Shown: positions 25,997 to 34,727 of the stretch, one piece after another | Numbering within the stretch: position 1 is the first letter of the stretch | Layout: each line of letters opens with the position of its first letter | NCBI GenBank assembly: GCA_050258555.1 | Contig: JBLMZA010000101.1 | Location: 20,736 to 84,735, forward strand | Length of the DNA stretch: 64,000 bases | DNA from: CAISDA01 sp050258555 | Lineage (GTDB): Bacteria > Bacteroidota > Ignavibacteria > UBA10030 > UBA8401 | Reading direction: 5' to 3' | The notes under the pieces: generated by a model | Told to the model about the DNA's origin: nothing | Seen by the model: only the letters and a program-made list of their open reading frames with translations | Databases searched by the model: none | Program-made: the position numbers and the translations under genes

Positions 25997-28708
25997 TTAA
26001 AATCCGAGATTGAATCCGAGACGCACTTGCCGCGGCGCGGAAAACGACGTCGGATTGTTGAGATATTGTTGAATGGTGTTCAGACCGATGATCTCTCCGG
26101 CCTCATACGTATAGGGATCGACATTGGCGCGGCCGCTGGCGGCGTTCACGCCATACTCGTTCTTCGTATCAAGCAGATTGTAGACGAGGGCAAACAGGTT
26201 GATGTCGAGTCCGGCCAGACGAAGCGATTTCTCCAGGCGCAGATCGAGGCTGTTCGTCATCGGCTTCACGCCGCCGTTTTCGAACCGCACGCCCTGCGAC
26301 ACGCGCGTGTCCTCGGTGTACGGGAAGCCCGAGCCGTACTGGAAGATGAGTCCCGCCGTCCAGTTGCCCGGATCTCCCACCGTGAGCGACAGGTTGAGCG
26401 TGGAGCGCTGGTCCCAGTTCAGGGGAAGCGTCTTTTTGTTGGTCTCGATCGGCGGATTCGACTGGTTGTTGTTGTAGTTCGACATCGGATCCGACGCATT
26501 GCCTTCGGCGATCTGATAGGTGTAATCAACGCGCGCGCTGAAGAAATTCGCAAAGCGGCGGTCGAGCGAGATGATGAAGCCGCGCACGTTGCCGTAGTCG
26601 CGGTTGATGTAGCGTCCGTACTTGAAGCCTTCATACGAGTTCACGATCTCCATGCCGAGCAGGTTGCGGATATCGCGGTAGTAGACCGTGAAATCCACGC
26701 CGATATTCGAGAAGAGCTCCTGCTGCACGCCGAGTTCGTACATCACCGTGCGCTGCGCTTCGAGATCGGGATTGCCCATCGTCGACGACAGCGTGGTCGA
26801 CTGGTCGATCAGGTAGTCGGAGTTCGTGTAGAGATTGTCGAAGTTCGGGATCTGGAAGAAATGCCCGTACGAGAAATGGATGATGCCCTGGTCGGTGATC
26901 GGGAACGAAATGCCGAGGCGCGGACTGACCTGGATCTTGGTGTCGGCCTTCTTCATGACGCCGGCGTTCGGATAATCGGAATTGCGCATCGGATTGCGTT
27001 TGTCGAACAGGAGCTCCGAACGCGGATCGAAATAATCGACGCGGATGCCGGCATTGATGATCATGATGCCGTATTCCATCTTGTCCTGCACGTAGGCCGA
27101 GGCCTCGACGGGCTTCTTGCGGTATTCCTGGTTGCCGAGTGTTCCAAGCTGCGGATAGCCGATCGTGAAGATGTTGTTGCCGAGCGAATCGTACAGGTTT
27201 TCGGTCATGTTGCGGATGCTCGTGCCGTGCGTATAGAGGTCGTGCTGACGGCCTTCAACGCCCACGCTGACCTTGTGCTCCTTCGACACCTGCGACGAGA
27301 GCGTCCACTGGCCGATGAGGGACTGCGTCTTGTTGTCGTAGCGGCCGGTCTCATTGCCGCCCGAGCGGAACGTATAATTCGACGGAGGCGTGCCGCGGTC
27401 CGGCGACACGTAGCGCGGGTCGAACGGATTCTCGTAGAGGTAGCCCTTCGAGGTGAAGATGTTCGCCGAGAAGCGCAGCGACTGGTACGTGCTCGGCGAC
27501 GGCACATGGTTGATCTGGAAGCTGTGCACCATGTTGTTGGAATAATGGTTCATCGTGCCGTCGGGCGTCCATGCATAGGCATGATTATAGTTCTTGCCCC
27601 ACCAGTCTTCGGCGAAGACGCCGTAGCTGACCTTGAATGCCGACTGGCTGTAGGTGAGCTTCGCGTTGCCGGAATAACGGCGCTGGGGATCCATGGCCAC
27701 GTATTCGCCGTCGCCCGTGTTGCGCGCGATCCAGAAATCGGGCCTGTCGGCAAACGGACGGACGGGCACATCGTCGCCCACGTTATAGACGCGCTTGCCG
27801 TAGAGATGCCCTTCCTCCTTCAGCAGACGGCCTGTGGCAAAAAACGTCAGATGAGGCACCAGCATTGTCGGACCGCTGAGGCTGAACTGGAGGTTGCGCG
27901 TGCGCGTGATGTTGAGCTTATCGAGATTCTGGAACACATCGGTGTGCGTCGTGAAGTAATCGCCGAAGTAGGCGCCGAGCGATCCGGCGAATTTATCGGA
28001 GCCGTCCTGCGTCACGATATTGACGACGCCCGACATGGCCTGTCCGTATTCGGCGTTGAACGTGCCGCTGATGACTTCCATTTCGCGGACGCTGGAATTT
28101 TCCGGCGTGATGCCGACCCCGCCGCTGCGCGGATCGTTCACCGAGACGCCGTCGATGAGATAGGCAACCTCGCCCGAACGGCCGCCGCGGAAGTGTCCGC
28201 CCACGACGCCGGCCTGGAGGTTGATCACCTGGTTGATGTTTTCAACCGGCATAAACTTGATTTCTTCGGACGAAACAGTGACGGACGTCGAAGTAAGGTC
28301 CTTCTGCACGAGAGGACGCTCCGCCTGGATCACGACTTCCTTGCCGACGTCGAGAACCTGCTGGCTGAGCTTTACATCTAATTTCGTTGTAAGGTCGATG
28401 CGGACGCCCGCATTTTTCACGACCGCTTTCTGATAGCCGAGCATGTTCACAAACACAGTGTAGTTGCCCGGCGGAATATTGTTAATATAATAGTATCCGT
28501 CCATGTCCGATGCCGCGCCCATGTACGTCCCTTCGATCTGGATCGTTGCGCCGACCAGGGGCTCGTGCGTTTGCGCGTCGGTCACCCTGCCGGAAATCTT
28601 TCCGGTCGTGCCGGCCAGTACCAGTGCGGTTGCAAGGACACTGAATACAAGCGATACAGCGATCGAGGCGGTGAGTTTTTTTCCAAACTGCAGAAAACGT
28701 GTCTTCAT
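25997..28708 (-). CDS. TonB-dependent receptor with carboxypeptidase-like N-terminal domain
   Basis: 903 residues from MKTRFLQFGK. Domains in order: signal sequence, carboxypeptidase-regulatory-like domain (GRVTDAQTHEPLVGATIQIEG, about residues 33-115), plug domain (YLIDGVSVNDPR, EYGQAMSGVVNIVT) and a long 22-strand-type barrel ending in Phe. This is the SusC-like layout, but no SusD gene is adjacent. It should import oligosaccharides across the outer membrane; the CBM9-containing cargo protein upstream and the large cargo protein downstream are candidate surface partners. Confidence 0.92.
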   Translation of the reverse strand: MKTRFLQFGKKLTASIAVSLVFSVLATALVLAGTTGKISGRVTDAQTHEPLVGATIQIEGTYMGAASDMDGYYYINNIPPGNYTVFVNMLGYQKAVVKNAGVRIDLTTKLDVKLSQQVLDVGKEVVIQAERPLVQKDLTSTSVTVSSEEIKFMPVENINQVINLQAGVVGGHFRGGRSGEVAYLIDGVSVNDPRSGGVGITPENSSVREMEVISGTFNAEYGQAMSGVVNIVTQDGSDKFAGSLGAYFGDYFTTHTDVFQNLDKLNITRTRNLQFSLSGPTMLVPHLTFFATGRLLKEEGHLYGKRVYNVGDDVPVRPFADRPDFWIARNTGDGEYVAMDPQRRYSGNAKLTYSQSAFKVSYGVFAEDWWGKNYNHAYAWTPDGTMNHYSNNMVHSFQINHVPSPSTYQSLRFSANIFTSKGYLYENPFDPRYVSPDRGTPPSNYTFRSGGNETGRYDNKTQSLIGQWTLSSQVSKEHKVSVGVEGRQHDLYTHGTSIRNMTENLYDSLGNNIFTIGYPQLGTLGNQEYRKKPVEASAYVQDKMEYGIMIINAGIRVDYFDPRSELLFDKRNPMRNSDYPNAGVMKKADTKIQVSPRLGISFPITDQGIIHFSYGHFFQIPNFDNLYTNSDYLIDQSTTLSSTMGNPDLEAQRTVMYELGVQQELFSNIGVDFTVYYRDIRNLLGMEIVNSYEGFKYGRYINRDYGNVRGFIISLDRRFANFFSARVDYTYQIAEGNASDPMSNYNNNQSNPPIETNKKTLPLNWDQRSTLNLSLTVGDPGNWTAGLIFQYGSGFPYTEDTRVSQGVRFENGGVKPMTNSLDLRLEKSLRLAGLDINLFALVYNLLDTKNEYGVNAASGRANVDPYTYEAGEIIGLNTIQQYLNNPTSFSAPRQVRLGFNLGF

Positions 28709-28744
28709 TGTATCGAGTTGTTTTGAATATATCGGTGAGTAGGT

Positions 28745-28816
28745 GATAAAACGGGGCGCCCTTTCGGACGCCCCCATCCACAACAACAATCGGCGCGTGC
28801 AGACAGACCGCGCCGA
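28745..28816 (-). terminator. Tandem hairpins between the CBM9 protein and TonB receptor genes
   Basis: Two stems on the minus strand: TCGGCGCG/CGCGCCGA (28790-28797 and 28809-28816), then GGGGCG/CGCCCC (28753-28774) followed by GTTTTAT. The second looks like a weak terminator that would let part of the sigma-54-driven transcript read into the receptor gene. Confidence 0.5.
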
Positions 28817-28829
28817 GTGAAGAAGCAAA

Positions 28830-31325
28830 TTATTTGACAAGCAGCATCTTCTTGACCACCGAGAACGAACCGGCGTCGATGCGGTACACATACATGCCTG
28901 CGGCGAGCTTGCCGGCATCGAAGCTGACCGTATACGTGCCTGCCGGCTGGTAGCCGTTGACAAGCGAGGCCACTTCACGGCCGAGAACGTCGAACACCTT
29001 CAGCGACACCTGCGATGCCTTGGCGATGCTGTAGTTGATCTTCGTCGACGGATTGAAGGGGTTCGGATAGTTCTGCGACAGCTCGAACGATTTCGCAACC
29101 TGGCTCGTCTGGGCGACGCCCGTCGTCCACTTCGCACCGATCCAGGTATGCGTCCAATGGAACATATCGGACCAGGAGTTGTCGGAGTTGTTCGTGCTGT
29201 AGCACAGCATGCCGTCGTTGGCTGTCGCCTGATTGTCGCGGTCGTTGATTTCAACGTCGAACGGCAGGCGCATGCCTTCCACCGGCTTGAAGAGGCTGTC
29301 CGTGAAGGCCTCAGCCAGCATTGCAAACGGAATCTTCGCTTCCGTCACGTATCCCGGAGCGAGGGCTTTCTTCTTCCAGTAGTAGTTCGGATGTCCGGCA
29401 AACATCAGGTTCTTGCCGCCGTTGTCCGTCATGAGCTTGTTCTGGCAGAAGCGGAAATGATAATCCGGCTTCGCGCCGCGCGTGTAGCCGGCGTGATGCT
29501 TGCCGCGCCAGTCATAAAGGCCGAGGAAAAGATCCGGAGCGTCATTCGTGTACGTGTTCTGCGTCGAGTCGAACGCGACCACATCGTCGGTCATATCGAA
29601 TGCGACATAGAGGTTCTGGCTGTCCATCGCAAGATAGAGCTTGCCCGAGCAGTCGGCGTCGCCGTCGATCTTGCCGTTCTCGTTCACATGGCCGTTGCCG
29701 GCCGACACGGTCGAGAGGATGAAGGGCGTGATGCCCGACCACTTTGCCATCGAGCCGTCGGCCTTCCAGTTCGCGGGAGGCGTCATCGACACGGTGGGAT
29801 ATCCCTTTGCCTTCGTCGTGATCGGTCCGATCACCGCCGGCGTACCGACGTTGCCTGCCGCATCCTTCGCCGTCACGCCGTAGAAGTAGGTGACGTTCTG
29901 GTCAGTGATGGGAGCGCGGAGCACATGCGTTGCCATCTGCGTTCCGGCCGCGAGCTTCGTGGGCTGCACATCTTCAACCGTTGCGGCGTCGACATCGGTG
30001 AATGTCTTGTCGCTGAAATACACATCGTATGTCGCGCCCGTTTCGTTCGGCGTGTCGGTCCAGGTGATGACGTTCACATACGAACCCGGATTCGCCTTCA
30101 CGTTTGTCGGAGCATCGGGAGGAATCACATCGAATGTCGGGTTGCCCGTCCAGATGTCGGTCAGCCAGATCACGTCCTTCACCTTGTATGTGCCGTTGTT
30201 GCCGTTCGTCATGAAGCCGAACTTCGTGACCGCGCTTGTATCGAATTTCGGCGCGCCGTCGTCGAAGAGCATCGATGCGAGCTTGAACTTGTATGTATGC
30301 CATGCGCCGTCGGCAATCGGATGGAACTTCACGGCGCGCTTGCCGTTGGCCGATTCGAACTGCATGCGGAGCGTATCGATCGTGCTTGTGGTCTTCAGCT
30401 TGAACTGGAGCGAATCCTTCGGCCACGAGCCGAGCATGTTCTGCGACGTCAGGTCGTAGGAGACGCCCGACCAGCCGTTCCCCCACTCATCGCCGAGCAC
30501 CCACTTCAGCGCGTTCGCCTTCGCATTCGTGCCGGCGCCGACTTCCGTGCTGACGGTCGACTGGCCCCAGGGCCACGGGCCGGCGGAGACGTTCTGGTAA
30601 TCTTTGCCGTTGAAGAAGATCACGGGCACGGCACGCGCGCCAGTGCGCTGGAAGCCGTCCATCAGCACCACAACGGAATCGGCCGGAAGATTCACTGCCG
30701 GATCCCAGCCCGTCGTGACGATGCCGATGAGCCAGCTCGAGATCTTGTCGCGGTCAAGCTTCTTGTTGTTATAGGTGAAGCCGCCCCATGTGGTGGGAGC
30801 AAGGATGAAGCCCGTGCTATCCGGCACCGTGTCGCCGCCTGTGCTCTGCGGACGCTCGATGAACGGAACCTTCAGCTGAATCCAGTCGTGCTCGTAGTCG
30901 AGAATCGTCGGCGTTTCGAAGATGTACTCTTCGACCGGATCGGCGGCCGTCGGACGGTCCTGAATGTGGATGCGGAACACGAGGTTCTCGGGATGCGTCG
31001 GCTTCTTCGTCACTTTGAGCCAGATTCTGATCGTATCGCTCAGGCTCCAGTCCTGCGTGACACCGACCGTGCCCTTGTAGCCGATCTGCGCATAGGAACC
31101 CCACTGGTGGTAGGCACCAATGGTCGTCTTGAATTCCATCGACGCGGCTCCCTCTTTCTTATCGGCGGTGTTCTGCGTCAATACGATCGAGCTCTTGTTG
31201 CCTTCCGAGCTCACCGTAAAGGCAGTATCCGGCTTCGTCCGATCGAATCCCTCGATGGTAAAGACCTGTGCTTTCGCCGCAAAGGACAGAAGCACGAAGG
31301 AAAGAAGTAGATATACCTTCTTCAT
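28830..31325 (-). CDS. T9SS-exported carbohydrate-binding protein with FnIII and CBM9-like domains
   Basis: 831 residues, AAGGA before the ATG, signal peptide KKVYLLLSFVLLSFAAKA. The N-terminal half is beta-sandwich sequence like family 4/11 carbohydrate-binding modules; a fibronectin-III domain lies near 405-495 (DVIPPDAPTNVKA). Residues about 510-735 resemble the CBM9-like fold (LYLAMDSQNLYVAFDMTDD, APDLFLGLYDW). The C-terminus is a T9SS sorting domain (NYPNPFNPSTKI ... KKMLLVK). No catalytic residues are seen. It is probably a surface glycan-binding protein replacing SusD/E/F, and is the first gene behind the sigma-54 promoter. Confidence 0.82.
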   Translation of the reverse strand: MKKVYLLLSFVLLSFAAKAQVFTIEGFDRTKPDTAFTVSSEGNKSSIVLTQNTADKKEGAASMEFKTTIGAYHQWGSYAQIGYKGTVGVTQDWSLSDTIRIWLKVTKKPTHPENLVFRIHIQDRPTAADPVEEYIFETPTILDYEHDWIQLKVPFIERPQSTGGDTVPDSTGFILAPTTWGGFTYNNKKLDRDKISSWLIGIVTTGWDPAVNLPADSVVVLMDGFQRTGARAVPVIFFNGKDYQNVSAGPWPWGQSTVSTEVGAGTNAKANALKWVLGDEWGNGWSGVSYDLTSQNMLGSWPKDSLQFKLKTTSTIDTLRMQFESANGKRAVKFHPIADGAWHTYKFKLASMLFDDGAPKFDTSAVTKFGFMTNGNNGTYKVKDVIWLTDIWTGNPTFDVIPPDAPTNVKANPGSYVNVITWTDTPNETGATYDVYFSDKTFTDVDAATVEDVQPTKLAAGTQMATHVLRAPITDQNVTYFYGVTAKDAAGNVGTPAVIGPITTKAKGYPTVSMTPPANWKADGSMAKWSGITPFILSTVSAGNGHVNENGKIDGDADCSGKLYLAMDSQNLYVAFDMTDDVVAFDSTQNTYTNDAPDLFLGLYDWRGKHHAGYTRGAKPDYHFRFCQNKLMTDNGGKNLMFAGHPNYYWKKKALAPGYVTEAKIPFAMLAEAFTDSLFKPVEGMRLPFDVEINDRDNQATANDGMLCYSTNNSDNSWSDMFHWTHTWIGAKWTTGVAQTSQVAKSFELSQNYPNPFNPSTKINYSIAKASQVSLKVFDVLGREVASLVNGYQPAGTYTVSFDAGKLAAGMYVYRIDAGSFSVVKKMLLVK

Positions 31326-31447
31326 AAAGATCCTTCCTTACAATTGTGTAAATGTGGGTGGATTAAAGTTGTCACTTGTGTTGCGATTGATGTTGTGGAA
31401 GACACCGATCCAACTGAAGACATCAACAGTAATGCATTCGGGTGATG

Positions 31448-31463
31448 TGCATTTATTGTGCCA
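31448..31463 (-). promoter_or_regulatory. Sigma-54 (-24/-12) promoter upstream of the glycan-binding protein gene
   Basis: On the minus strand TGGCACAATAAATGCA matches the sigma-54 consensus TGGCACGNNNNTTGCW at all but two specified positions, with the invariant GG and GC exactly 10 nt apart. Transcription would start near 31437, giving a leader of about 112 nt before the ATG at 31325. The gene immediately upstream encodes a GAFTGA-containing sigma-54 activator. Context and match together make this a strong call, though it is unproven. Confidence 0.75.
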
Positions 31464-31523
31464 GATTTTAAGAGGTGAAATTTCTTTATTTTTTGCGGTA
31501 CGATGAAGAGGGGAAATTGAAAA

Positions 31524-31560
31524 TTATCAATTCGATAATCAGCGCTTATTGAATTGATAA
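31524..31560. promoter_or_regulatory. Inverted repeat, candidate activator (enhancer) site
   Basis: TTATCAATTC (31524-31533) and its perfect complement GAATTGATAA (31551-31560) are separated by 17 bp, giving about 27 bp between half-site centres. The site lies 61 bp upstream of the -24 box of the sigma-54 promoter, a normal place for a bacterial enhancer-binding protein dimer. The next gene upstream codes for such a protein. Confidence 0.6.
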
Positions 31561-31733
31561 CTTGGGAAGGAAAAAAGCGGACATCGGCTCTCGAGCAGAC
31601 GGGAACATCCCGCATTCCGCAATGATTTGGCGCGTCCTCCGCGCGCTCATCCGCGCAATTCGTGCATTCCAAGAATTGAAAAGCGTTTTTGCAGGAAAGA
31701 AAATCGCGTCACCCATCTATCTATATAACAATC

Positions 31734-31762
31734 AGGAGGATGCGCGGAGCGCGCATCCTCCT
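31734..31762 (-). terminator. Hairpin terminator downstream of the response-regulator gene
   Basis: A 12-bp perfect stem (AGGAGGATGCGC / GCGCATCCTCCT) with a 5-nt loop lies 5 nt beyond the regulator stop codon. The following minus-strand sequence is AT-rich but lacks a T-run, so termination may be partial. Between it and 31560 the remaining intergenic DNA shows no further feature. Confidence 0.55.
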
Positions 31763-31767
31763 GACCG

Positions 31768-33222
31768 TCACTTCTTCAACCCCAGTTCCTTGCACATGCG
31801 GTGGTAATTCGGCGGGGCGAGTCCCAGTTTCTTGGCGGCCTCCGCATCCGATTCGGACCGGTCGCGAACCCACGTGAAATATTTTTCGCGCATGCGCCGT
31901 TCCATTTCCTTCCAGGGAATGACCTCCTCGGTGAACTCGATCGCTCCCTTTCGCGGTACGGGTATGCCGAGTTCCGAAAAGCCGATCGCCGCGCGCGCAA
32001 TCTCGGCGGTAATCTCCTTCTCGCCCGAAAACAGCAGGCGCTGCACGACGTTCTTCACTTCGCGCACGTTGCCGGGCCACTGATAGCGGCAGAGCACGGT
32101 CACGGCCTCGGAATTCAAGGCGGGTTTCATCTTGCCCATGTCGATGCTGATGTCGCGAAGATAGTATTCCACCAGAGGTATGATATCCTCGGTCCGTTCG
32201 CACAGCGGCGGCACATAGATGGGCACCACATTCAGCCGGTAGAACAGATCCTCTCTGAAGCGGCGGGCGCGCACCTCTTCCTGCAGATTCTTATTCGTGG
32301 CGGCGATGATCCGGACATCGACCTTGATCTTGTCGGTGCGCCCGATTTTTTCGATCTCCCCTTCCTGCAGCACGCGCAGCAGCTTCACCTGCGCAGTCAG
32401 GGGAAGTTCCGCCACTTCATCGAGAAAGAGCGTGCCGCGGTGCGCCACCTCGAACAGGCCGAGCTTTCGGGACGCGGCGCCCGTAAACGCGCCCTTCTCG
32501 TAGCCAAAGAGCTCGCTCTCGATCAGGTCGTTGGGAATGCTGCCGCAGTTGATCGGGACGAAATTCTCGAGCTTGCGCGCGCTGGCGTAATGGATGTTGC
32601 AGGCGACGAGCTCCTTGCCCGTGCCCGACGCGCCGGTGATCATGACGGAACTGGTCGAATCGGCGCACAGCGCGATCGTGCGCTTCAGCCCTTCGACGAT
32701 CTCCGAATCGCCCACGATCTCCTTCTGCCTCAGCACGTCTTCGATGTTGCGCATGAGTTTCCGCTTCGACCGGCGCCCCTCCTTCTCCAGCTGCCGCTTC
32801 TGGTAGGCGTTGACGATCGACAGAATAAAGTCGGTCGGCTGGTAGATGTATTCATCGATGTCGTTCGGATACTTCGTGCAGTACCAATAGGCGCCGGCGG
32901 AAATGAGATTGTTCGCGAACTCGAAGTCCGTGATGTTGACGGTCATCTTCGTCACGACGATGATCTGCAGCGACGAGTCGATCGCCTTGATCTCGCGGAT
33001 GAGGCGCTCGCCCATGACGCCGCCGGCGATCTGGAAATCCATGATGATCACATCGAACTTGGCGTGCTCCGCCCGCAAGAGTTCCAGCGCCGCGCTGCCG
33101 TTCGAGACGGCCGCGCTGATCCGGATCGACTCGCGGACCGGCTCGAGGGTGTTGCGGATGCGCCGGGCATCGTACTCTTCATCTTCGATCAGGAGTATCT
33201 GTATGGTTGAGTCGGCAAACAT
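31768..33222 (-). CDS. Sigma-54-dependent response regulator (NtrC family)
   Basis: 484 residues from MFADSTIQIL, 4 nt after the kinase stop. Receiver domain: Glu13-Asp14, phosphoacceptor Asp62 (IIMDFQ), Thr91 and Lys107. AAA+ domain: Walker A GASGTGKE (197-204), the sigma-54 contact loop GAFTGA (244-249), Walker B LFLDE, and arginine-finger region FREDLFYRLN. The C-terminal Fis-type helix-turn-helix covers about the last 45 residues. It is the output partner of the kinase and solute-binding protein encoded upstream; the nearest candidate target is the sigma-54 promoter 305 nt downstream of its stop codon. Confidence 0.93.
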   Translation of the reverse strand: MFADSTIQILLIEDEEYDARRIRNTLEPVRESIRISAAVSNGSAALELLRAEHAKFDVIIMDFQIAGGVMGERLIREIKAIDSSLQIIVVTKMTVNITDFEFANNLISAGAYWYCTKYPNDIDEYIYQPTDFILSIVNAYQKRQLEKEGRRSKRKLMRNIEDVLRQKEIVGDSEIVEGLKRTIALCADSTSSVMITGASGTGKELVACNIHYASARKLENFVPINCGSIPNDLIESELFGYEKGAFTGAASRKLGLFEVAHRGTLFLDEVAELPLTAQVKLLRVLQEGEIEKIGRTDKIKVDVRIIAATNKNLQEEVRARRFREDLFYRLNVVPIYVPPLCERTEDIIPLVEYYLRDISIDMGKMKPALNSEAVTVLCRYQWPGNVREVKNVVQRLLFSGEKEITAEIARAAIGFSELGIPVPRKGAIEFTEEVIPWKEMERRMREKYFTWVRDRSESDAEAAKKLGLAPPNYHRMCKELGLKK

Positions 33223-33226
33223 AGGC

Positions 33227-34720
33227 TTATAGATTATTGATGGTGATGATGAATTCGCAGCCGCCATCGTCGCAATTGCGCGCATCGAGCAGCCAGCCCA
33301 GACGCTCTGTGGCGATCTCGTAGGCAATATAGCAACCGTATCCCGACTGCTCGTGCGTGGCGGTGACTTTTTCCGAGACATGCTCGTGGAAGATCTTCTT
33401 GACGCCGTTTTCGCTGCGCACCAGGAAATCCTCCCTGATCCCCTTCCCGTTGTCGCGTATGACGATCGTGGCCTGCCGAAGCTGCGCGTCGTAGCGCGTT
33501 TGGAGCGTGACAGTGAGCGGATTCACGTTTCCATGGTCGAGCGAATTCTGTATGAGCGGCTCGAGCACTTCCCACACGACGTATTCGTTCAGCGCCAGCA
33601 CCGGCAGCGATTCGTCGAGCTCGAGCGAAAATCGGATCGCGGCCGAGGCGACCGAGACGCGTTCGAAGACGTTTTCAACCAGGAACCTGAGCACGTCGTT
33701 GATATTGGTTCTGAATATCGTGCTGCGTATGGTGTGCACCGGCGGATCGTACCACTTCATGTCGTAAATCACGCGCGCGATGAAATTCGCATACTTCGTG
33801 ATGCGGTGCTTGACGCGCTCGATGTTCCCCGGCGAAAGGCTCCGCACATCGTCCTTGATGAAGCCCATCACCTTCTCTGCCTTGTGATGCGTGTGATAGA
33901 TGCGCTTGGTGAACATGAGCTCCTTTTGCGCAGTGATCTCCTTGGCCAGAAAGTTCTTCTGCTCTTCGAACAAAAGCTTCCGCGCCTCGTCGCGCTCCTT
34001 CAGCGTATAGGAAGAGGCGAAGAACATGACAAGCAGGCCGCCGAAGATGAGTCCAGAATACGTCAGTGCGGTTTCGTCGAAGCTGGCAATGACCTCCTTC
34101 GTGATCGGGCTGAAATCGGGCGTGTTCCTCATGTACCCCGCGCCGAGCAGCTCTCCCCTCGGCACAAACGGCACGAAGTTGTGAAACGTCTGCTTGCCGG
34201 TGACCGTCGTGTAGATCTGCTCGTCCGCATGGATCTTGTCCTTCATCTCCCGGTAGATCCGTATCGCATCGTCGTGCGGCTGTGTCGGAGGCGGCAGCAC
34301 GCGCATGTTTTCGAAGATGTAGCTGTAGAGCACCGCCCCGTCGTCGATGGCATGAACGGAATCGCCGATCGAAACCAGGATGCAGACTTCCTCGACATTC
34401 TTGTGAAGGATCTGCTGGCTGAAGATGATGTTCAGATCCTGGATGATCTTCCGCTTCTCGCTGTCGCTGTAATGCCCGGGCTGCGCCCGCGTCTCGAGCA
34501 GGAGTTCGAGCGATGTGGTGGTGAGATTGGCCAGGCGCTCGGCCGAGTCGCGCTGGTACCATTCCTGCGTCTTCACAAGGAAATTCTGCAGCGAGATCTT
34601 GTGCAGCGCCGATACGATGAGCTGAAAAAAGATCAGCACCGCGAACAGGATCATCAGATGCCTGAGTTCGAAGCGGTACTTCCTGACATGGTCAAAGAGC
34701 GTGAGATCGCGCTGAGTCAT
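33227..34720 (-). CDS. Membrane sensor histidine kinase with atypical phosphoacceptor region
   Basis: 497 residues. Transmembrane helices at about 20-40 and 222-240 flank a 180-residue extracytoplasmic sensor. A coiled linker leads to a dimerisation region that has no classical H-E-x-x-x-P box; the best phosphoacceptor candidates are in IYHTHHKAEK (His276, 278 or 279). The ATPase domain is complete: N box EVLEPLIQNSLDHG, G1 DNGKGI and G2 GYGCYIA. It sits 7 nt after a solute-binding protein gene and 4 nt before the sigma-54 regulator gene, so the three are almost certainly co-translated. Confidence 0.9.
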   Translation of the reverse strand: MTQRDLTLFDHVRKYRFELRHLMILFAVLIFFQLIVSALHKISLQNFLVKTQEWYQRDSAERLANLTTTSLELLLETRAQPGHYSDSEKRKIIQDLNIIFSQQILHKNVEEVCILVSIGDSVHAIDDGAVLYSYIFENMRVLPPPTQPHDDAIRIYREMKDKIHADEQIYTTVTGKQTFHNFVPFVPRGELLGAGYMRNTPDFSPITKEVIASFDETALTYSGLIFGGLLVMFFASSYTLKERDEARKLLFEEQKNFLAKEITAQKELMFTKRIYHTHHKAEKVMGFIKDDVRSLSPGNIERVKHRITKYANFIARVIYDMKWYDPPVHTIRSTIFRTNINDVLRFLVENVFERVSVASAAIRFSLELDESLPVLALNEYVVWEVLEPLIQNSLDHGNVNPLTVTLQTRYDAQLRQATIVIRDNGKGIREDFLVRSENGVKKIFHEHVSEKVTATHEQSGYGCYIAYEIATERLGWLLDARNCDDGGCEFIITINNL

Positions 34721-34727
34721 GGCGCAC

